A DNA stretch of 64,000 nucleotides from contig OZ241998.1 of NCBI GenBank assembly GCA_965204655.1, forward strand, positions 62,001 to 126,000, written 5' to 3'. Below, piece after piece: positions 60,001 through 64,000 of this stretch (position 1 is its first letter; every line of letters starts with the position of its first letter). Position numbers and translations under genes: made by a program. The stretch is from CATQHL01 sp965204655 (lineage in GTDB: Bacteria; Actinomycetota; Acidimicrobiia; Acidimicrobiales; CATQHL01). The notes beneath the pieces are model-generated. The model was not told the DNA's origin and did no database searches. It was given only the letters and a program-made list of their open reading frames with translations.

Positions 60001-62537
60001 CTGGTGCCCAGGCGGTTAATGGAAGTCACGCTCACCCGGTAGGAAACCCCGTTGGTTAACGGCACCCCGGGGAACCAGGGAGGGAAAGGCCCCAGGGCGT
60101 AACGGAAAGTGTAAGACCACTCCCTCCCGGAAACCCCCGGCGTCCCAGAATCCCAGTTTACCACGACTAGCTTGCTCCCCACCCCTCCGAGGTCGGGGTT
60201 CCGCAAGTGAACGTAAAACCCGGTCACCGGCGCCGCGGCGTCCACCACAGAAGGCTCCCTCCACGTCACCCTCAAAGAACGATCGCCCGCCGTTAGGGTC
60301 ACTCCCTCAGGATCAGCGGGAAGCCCCACGCACCGCCCCAAAGACTTGCTGAACTCAGAACGGGCGGCGCAAGGCCCCGCCGCGACCCTCGCCGTGGAAG
60401 AGCCTGCGGCGTTCCTAGCCTCCACCTCCACATCGTACACACTCCCATTCGTTAACCCGACAATCTCGTAAACATCTTCTACGAAGAAGCCCTCGTTGAA
60501 ATGAGTCAAATGACTCGACTTCCCCTGCTGCACCTGAACCTCTCTCGGGCCCGCCACCGCGACCCTCCAAGCCTCTGAGGAGCCCCGCAACCTCCAACGC
60601 ACCACATAAACAGACACAGGATCCGAAGGGAAACTCCACCGCCCCGAAACGCCCCGGACCCCGTCCCAGCGGAGGCGCACCAACAACCCCCCGATGCCCT
60701 CCGCCGACACCCTGAACGCCCCAGGCGGGCGCACGCACACCCCCGCCGCAGAATCGAACACCTGACGCACAAAACCTAGTTCAGAACCCGAAGGGCACGC
60801 GGCATCCACCAACGGAACGCCGTCACCTAAAACCGCCGAACTGCTCTTTCTGTCGCGGCTGTAAGACTTCACCCTCACCTGATACGACACCCCGCCCACT
60901 AAACCCCCAATAGTAAACGACCTCGCCCCGCGCACCACAGCCCGCCCCCAACCCCCTGAACGCTCCCGACGCCACTCAACTATAAACCCCACCGCCGCAG
61001 CAACACCCCCAGACCGCTCAGGAACACCCCAACTCGCCGTCAAAGACCCCACCCCCGGTACCAAACTCAACCCCACAGGCGGAGAAGGACGCGGCGAAAC
61101 AACCCGAACACAATAACTAAAACCACCAAACGCCGCCGCCCTCTCCCCAACGCTGCAAGGCCGCAACGACCTCACCACCCCCCGCCCCTCCCGGAAACCA
61201 CCGCCAGACCCCCGGTTCCTAGCCGAAAGCTTCACCTGATAATAACCACCCCCCACCAAACCAGACAACTCATAACGCCGCACCGAAGCCCCCAAATGAA
61301 CCACCCTCCACACACCGCTAACGCCCTCACGCCACCTCAACACATAACCAACCACCGGAGAACCCCCATCACCAGCAGGAGGCGACCAACTCAACACCCC
61401 CGAACCCACCCCCAACAACACACGCACCCCCAACGGAACACCAGGAGGACCCCCCAAACCACCCCCAGCACCCGCAGCACCCCCCACCACCGGCTCAGCA
61501 ACCGTAACCACAGTAGTAGTCGTCGTAGTAGTAGTCGTAGTTGTTGTTGGCGGTGGTGGTGTTGACTGCCGCGCCGCCCTCAACGTCCGCTCACACAACC
61601 CAGAAGGACGCAACAACCAACCAGGAGAACAAGTGCGCACAGGCTCCGCATACTCAAAACAACTAGAACCCACCAAAACCCCATTACTGCACGAATACGA
61701 CACAACAGGAGCCCCTGAACGCTCCAAACTGACCACCCTAGAACACGAACTCCCGGACAACACCCACCCCGGGCGGCAACCGAACACCACCCTCCCGAAA
61801 CGCGACACCCCACCAACATCAACATAACGACACGACGGCGGCACACCACCCGAAGAACACGACCCCACAGCCCCCACCACCTCAACACTCTCAACCACCC
61901 ACACGCACACACCAGAACCCCCAGAAACCCTCAAAACACCCTCCACACAAGAAAACGACGCAACCGCCTCACCCACAACCCGACGACAACCCCAACCAGA
62001 CGAACCCAAACCCACACTAAAACGCTCAAAACCCGCAGGACACACCAAAGAAGAAACAACCGACTCCACACGCACACACGACGAACCACCCTCGGACAGC
62101 GTAAAACCCGACGGACACTCAGACTCGCCAGAACCACCAGACGAAGACCCAGACCCAGAAGAACCCGAAGAAGAATCCCCAGACGAAGACCCGGACTGAG
62201 AAGAAGAAATAGACGACAGCGAACCCGGAGACCCAGACAAAGAAAAACCTCCTCCGCCCGAACCGACGGAAGCCACCTCGACAGCGCCCGCAGAAGACGC
62301 CACCTGGACCGGCGCGAACGCCCGCTCGTCTCCAATCCGGGCCACGAACTCAGCCCTACCCTCCTCCGCTAAACCCGACACAGACAGAGACGATCCAGCG
62401 ACCTCTGCCTGAGCAGCAGAAACACCATCCGCAGACAAGACCACAGGCGCCGCCAACGACGCAGCCAAAACTACGGCCACCACCAATGACCTAACAAGAA
62501 TCAACTTCTTACTCAAAATCTCTGCTGACAACGGCAT
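57066..62537 (-). CDS. giant secreted fibronectin-III protein with metzincin-like protease domain
   Basis: An 1823-residue exported protein. ATG has GGAGGAGGAG upstream; a signal peptide lies in residues 1-43. After a Ser/Gly-rich region (about 100-145) and Cys-rich segments come a Thr tract (about 325-345) and about eight FN3 modules (about 360-1430), separated by short linkers that each hold a Cys pair. The protease part is near 1430-1730: His1592-Glu-Leu-Gly-His1596 with Asp1602 at the position of the third zinc ligand, and a Met turn near Met1620 (ASIMSYG). The usual Gly of HExxHxxGxx(H/D) is Phe. It ends with the VFVGVTRG segment that is repeated downstream. Likely a surface or secreted protease; substrate unknown. 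Confidence 0.88.
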   Translation of the reverse strand: MPLSAEILSKKLILVRSLVVAVVLAASLAAPVVLSADGVSAAQAEVAGSSLSVSGLAEEGRAEFVARIGDERAFAPVQVASSAGAVEVASVGSGGGGFSLSGSPGSLSSISSSQSGSSSGDSSSGSSGSGSSSGGSGESECPSGFTLSEGGSSCVRVESVVSSLVCPAGFERFSVGLGSSGWGCRRVVGEAVASFSCVEGVLRVSGGSGVCVWVVESVEVVGAVGSCSSGGVPPSCRYVDVGGVSRFGRVVFGCRPGWVLSGSSCSRVVSLERSGAPVVSYSCSNGVLVGSSCFEYAEPVRTCSPGWLLRPSGLCERTLRAARQSTPPPPTTTTTTTTTTTTVVTVAEPVVGGAAGAGGGLGGPPGVPLGVRVLLGVGSGVLSWSPPAGDGGSPVVGYVLRWREGVSGVWRVVHLGASVRRYELSGLVGGGYYQVKLSARNRGSGGGFREGRGVVRSLRPCSVGERAAAFGGFSYCVRVVSPRPSPPVGLSLVPGVGSLTASWGVPERSGGVAAAVGFIVEWRRERSGGWGRAVVRGARSFTIGGLVGGVSYQVRVKSYSRDRKSSSAVLGDGVPLVDAACPSGSELGFVRQVFDSAAGVCVRPPGAFRVSAEGIGGLLVRLRWDGVRGVSGRWSFPSDPVSVYVVRWRLRGSSEAWRVAVAGPREVQVQQGKSSHLTHFNEGFFVEDVYEIVGLTNGSVYDVEVEARNAAGSSTARVAAGPCAARSEFSKSLGRCVGLPADPEGVTLTAGDRSLRVTWREPSVVDAAAPVTGFYVHLRNPDLGGVGSKLVVVNWDSGTPGVSGREWSYTFRYALGPFPPWFPGVPLTNGVSYRVSVTSINRLGTSGGVAAEGAPCADACATTAAGAAITPAAPVACPAGQVRPFGRGRCAAACPEGLAFSSPYDLRCATPSVPPSVGYFFVYPGVRVGTLDVHWRQLASDNSGATLLGYLVEWRRIGASSGWQTSTVRALPAAEAGRQANRQYKITGLAVGARYQIRIAAYNTLGAGPYRYTQHGVLAVCGNRFSTPSRGRLTHVEGKGLCILPPHPPTGLAALPSASTLHLSWRQETWDNHHPVTGYKLRWRAGSTGAWTNVNTDIPWSSGADFPTPGVRRKDFTHTIRGLPPNVTFYEIQAASYNQIPGERSEWTTIETSNCPTGKVRLTTSSGCLNIPALPPDESLRSPTVTLRPGSRNGALNAAWWQNTNAFNPSTYQIQWRLQGETTWSQTYLTPTAVNIPMPARHTARGWRLNSTELTGLNICTHEIRIFARGTARHAWGSTTVSAAPRGTTTAPDTPQGGRISSRSAAGDQLYVYWKRPECDGGAPLSEYKVEYKLHSGSTWTDATTITSASELARIHNGYRIGGLTQGTEYDVRVTAKNNQNFTSETSWTDGIDPKQAANPPSVSGTDIWRPYRMPPDQHARINERIQLGLTIRICTSAADFIEPLNRVIAAWNTALADNKLNNPGDTPTPRSDDAPAGAFEFSGNASAPADCGEEGGSGEMLSDNQGFEAVIMDYRPTCPATSSTCATTSCVLAKPSTETANNCADTANLCNNVEAAACVNATYGGNLLPLKTGNVQVAHMIRELTDRIVAHELGHYLFLVDYGYGCHRLGSQSDEASIMSYGPNWSEYQRVVNTQKPQDINCLSNTITKRDKEDLHAIYHPPAFGSLSIGAGRRGKEHFVVGSPPQDLDGNDYYNAYRYVILHRAPKGTNTNPNAFTQLMNGTTPVVFTPEQVKDAVDNNNSMLTGIDLADAAFKDFRSQGREFVFVGVTRGNPQRDPSKSLNPVSAAGLAHAVMTLNLGPNTGLAGEHKWTLGTPVSYIHQ

Positions 62538-62751
62538 GGTCTCCTCCTCCTACTCCCAAGTCAGGCTACACGAATATTTTTCAGATTATATCATTAGCAT
62601 ACTGCGTTTCGCTGCCCGAATCTGAAATGTTGACTTTGAAGCAAGGATGCCGGGCGAAGTAGTTATCACGGATACTTATTATCTAGAAGGAGCGACAAGA
62701 GTGTAACGTAGCGGTGACCGCTAGATCGGGAAACACTGAAGGGAGAATCAA
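62538..62751. other. divergent intergenic region
   Basis: A 214-bp gap between the giant protein and the molybdenum hydroxylase gene. It has an AT-rich core (TTTTTCAGATTATATCATT, 62577-62595) that could hold promoter elements for either gene. GAAGGGAGAATCAA before ATG 62752 is the ribosome site of the plus-strand gene. Confidence 0.6.
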
Positions 62752-64000
62752 ATGGTGACAATGGTCGGAGCGAGCGTCGTCCGCAAGGAGGATGAGAGCC
62801 TTCTGACGGGCAGGGGGAGTTACGTAGATTCGGTTCGGCTGGGGGGCACTGTCGTAATGCACTTTGTGAGAAGCGCAGAGGCGCACGCCCGCTTGGTCTC
62901 CGTTGACAGAGAGGCTGCGGCCTCGGCGCCGGGGGTGCTGGCCGTCTATGCAGCGGAGGACTTTAGTGACTACGGAAACTTGCCGGGAGTCCCGGGAATG
63001 GACTGCCCGCTGCTCGCGCGCGGCATCGTGCGATTTGCGGGAGAGGCACTCGCCCTGGTGGTGGCGGAGGATCACGCCTCTGCTGCGGACGCAGCCGCGC
63101 TGGTAGAGGTTGAATACGAACCGCTCGAGGTCGTGACTACGCCGGCGGAGGCGATGACCGAAGGGTCACCAGTGCTGCACGAGGAGATCGGCTCCAATGT
63201 GCTCCTGGACACGCCCATCCCCGATGATCTAGCCACTCTCTTCGCCGAGGCTCCGCGCACGGATTCGCTGAAGTTCTGGAACAACCGGCTGCATCCCGTT
63301 CCTATGGAGGCCAGCGCCGTTCTCGCCCACTGGGAACACGACAAACTCACCGTGTGGGCGTCCACCCAGGTGCCGCACGCACTGCGCAACACGCTTTCTA
63401 ACTTCCTTGGCATTCAGCAGAGCCGCTGTCGAGTTGTCCAGCCGGACGTGGGGGGAGGGTTCGGAGCCAAGGTGCAGTGGTATCCAGAACTTCTGCTGGC
63501 ACCGATCGTCTCTAAGCGGCTAGGGCGCCCTGTGAAGTACGTACAGACACGCACCGAGTGCTTCCAGGCCATGTTTCCCGGGCGCGATCAGCACCACTCC
63601 GTTGACGTTGCGTTTGACGACGACGGCAAGATCCTGGGCATTCTGAGCGAGGTGGTCGCCGACTGCGGCGCCTACCCGGATGTTCCGATAGCCCTAGGCA
63701 TGCCCACGCTCACTAACTGGATGTCGTCCGGCTGCTACGCCATCGGGGCTATTTCGGCCGGCCACAAGGTGGTTGCCACCAACAAGACCCCGTACTCCTC
63801 TTACCGCGGCGCCGGACGCCCGGAGGCGGCCTATCTGATAGAGCGTGTGATTGATCTCGTTGCCGATAAAACTGGACTCGATCCGGTGGACGTGCGCTTC
63901 GCTAACTTCATACCCGCCGACGCCTTCCCTTACAAGGTGCCGCACGCTGAGGTCTACTACGACAGCGGCAACTACAAGGAGTCTCTGGAGAAACTGCTGG
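62752..64000 (+). CDS. molybdopterin-binding large subunit of CO/xanthine dehydrogenase family, 5' part
   Basis: The first 416 codons of a large molybdenum hydroxylase subunit; the gene runs off the window. It starts VGASVVRKEDESLLTGRGSY, the family N terminus, and has GGGFGAKVQW for cofactor binding. The loop YSSYRGAGRPEA aligns with the active-site loop that is AYRCSFR in form I CO dehydrogenase and AYRGAGR in form II, so this is a form II-like or aldehyde/xanthine-type enzyme rather than form I. Small (Fe-S) and medium (FAD) subunits may lie beyond the edge. Confidence 0.93.
   Translation, partial: MVTMVGASVVRKEDESLLTGRGSYVDSVRLGGTVVMHFVRSAEAHARLVSVDREAAASAPGVLAVYAAEDFSDYGNLPGVPGMDCPLLARGIVRFAGEALALVVAEDHASAADAAALVEVEYEPLEVVTTPAEAMTEGSPVLHEEIGSNVLLDTPIPDDLATLFAEAPRTDSLKFWNNRLHPVPMEASAVLAHWEHDKLTVWASTQVPHALRNTLSNFLGIQQSRCRVVQPDVGGGFGAKVQWYPELLLAPIVSKRLGRPVKYVQTRTECFQAMFPGRDQHHSVDVAFDDDGKILGILSEVVADCGAYPDVPIALGMPTLTNWMSSGCYAIGAISAGHKVVATNKTPYSSYRGAGRPEAAYLIERVIDLVADKTGLDPVDVRFANFIPADAFPYKVPHAEVYYDSGNYKESLEKLL

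Noticed and set aside
57151..62537. Splitting the giant protein into separate FN3 and protease genes
   Set aside because: The frame is open throughout, with one signal peptide, one good ribosome site and no internal stop.

Overview
The window looks like part of an actinobacterial chromosome with moderately high GC. Class Acidimicrobiia is my best guess, from the gene style only: a small HQGGWDE membrane protein beside murA, a B-box rhomboid, a secretin-free Tad locus, and many short-n-region lipoproteins with CGGG after the lipobox. I could not run a search to confirm this. There are no rRNA genes, insertion sequences, integrases or CRISPR arrays. One tRNA gene is present.

Layout. (1) 1-8.7 kb is housekeeping: the 3' end of murA, a small membrane protein, a rhomboid protease, an SRPBCC protein, a cysteine desulfurase followed directly by mnmA (sulfur donor and tRNA thiolase), a membrane protein, and ligA with an apparently duplicated helix-hairpin-helix region; then tRNA-Leu(UAA). 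(2) 8.7-12 kb holds a lipoprotein and a Cys-rich secreted protein joined by a one-base overlap; the second changes to AT-rich sequence in its 3' half. (3) 12-29.7 kb is one long minus-strand block: a Tad pilus locus (CpaB, CpaE, CpaF, TadB, TadC, two pilin-like proteins, three TadE/G-like proteins) running into a LysM-like membrane protein and a five-gene ABC importer with two different substrate-binding lipoproteins. The prepilin peptidase is divergent at the upstream end. (4) 29.7-33.5 kb: an orphan glycine-betaine-type binding protein, proS, and a 545 bp intergenic region with phased A-tracts and a 20-G homopolymer next to a C-run. (5) 33.5-47.5 kb is a tightly packed plus-strand catabolic cluster: a sugar ABC importer, two short-chain dehydrogenases, a DUF4432 epimerase-like protein, a VOC protein, an SMP-30 lactonase, an enolase-superfamily enzyme, a MaoC hydratase, a CaiB CoA-transferase, a muconolactone-isomerase-like protein, and formate-tetrahydrofolate ligase. 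(6) 47.5-62.5 kb is a surface-protein island on the minus strand: four tandem RCC1-repeat lipoproteins, each with 14 repeats (two seven-bladed propellers by inference), preceded by a 1823-residue fibronectin-III protein with a metzincin-like protease domain. Copies of the last 182 bp of the protease gene lie between the RCC1 genes. (7) The window ends inside a molybdenum hydroxylase large subunit of the CO/xanthine dehydrogenase family.

How it fits together. The Tad locus should build a thin surface pilus, and its operon appears to continue into an importer. The catabolic cluster should take up a sugar-like compound and oxidise it through lactone and acid intermediates to CoA-linked products and one-carbon units. 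The surface island shows local duplication and mosaic exchange among exported proteins and is the best candidate here for an undescribed system.
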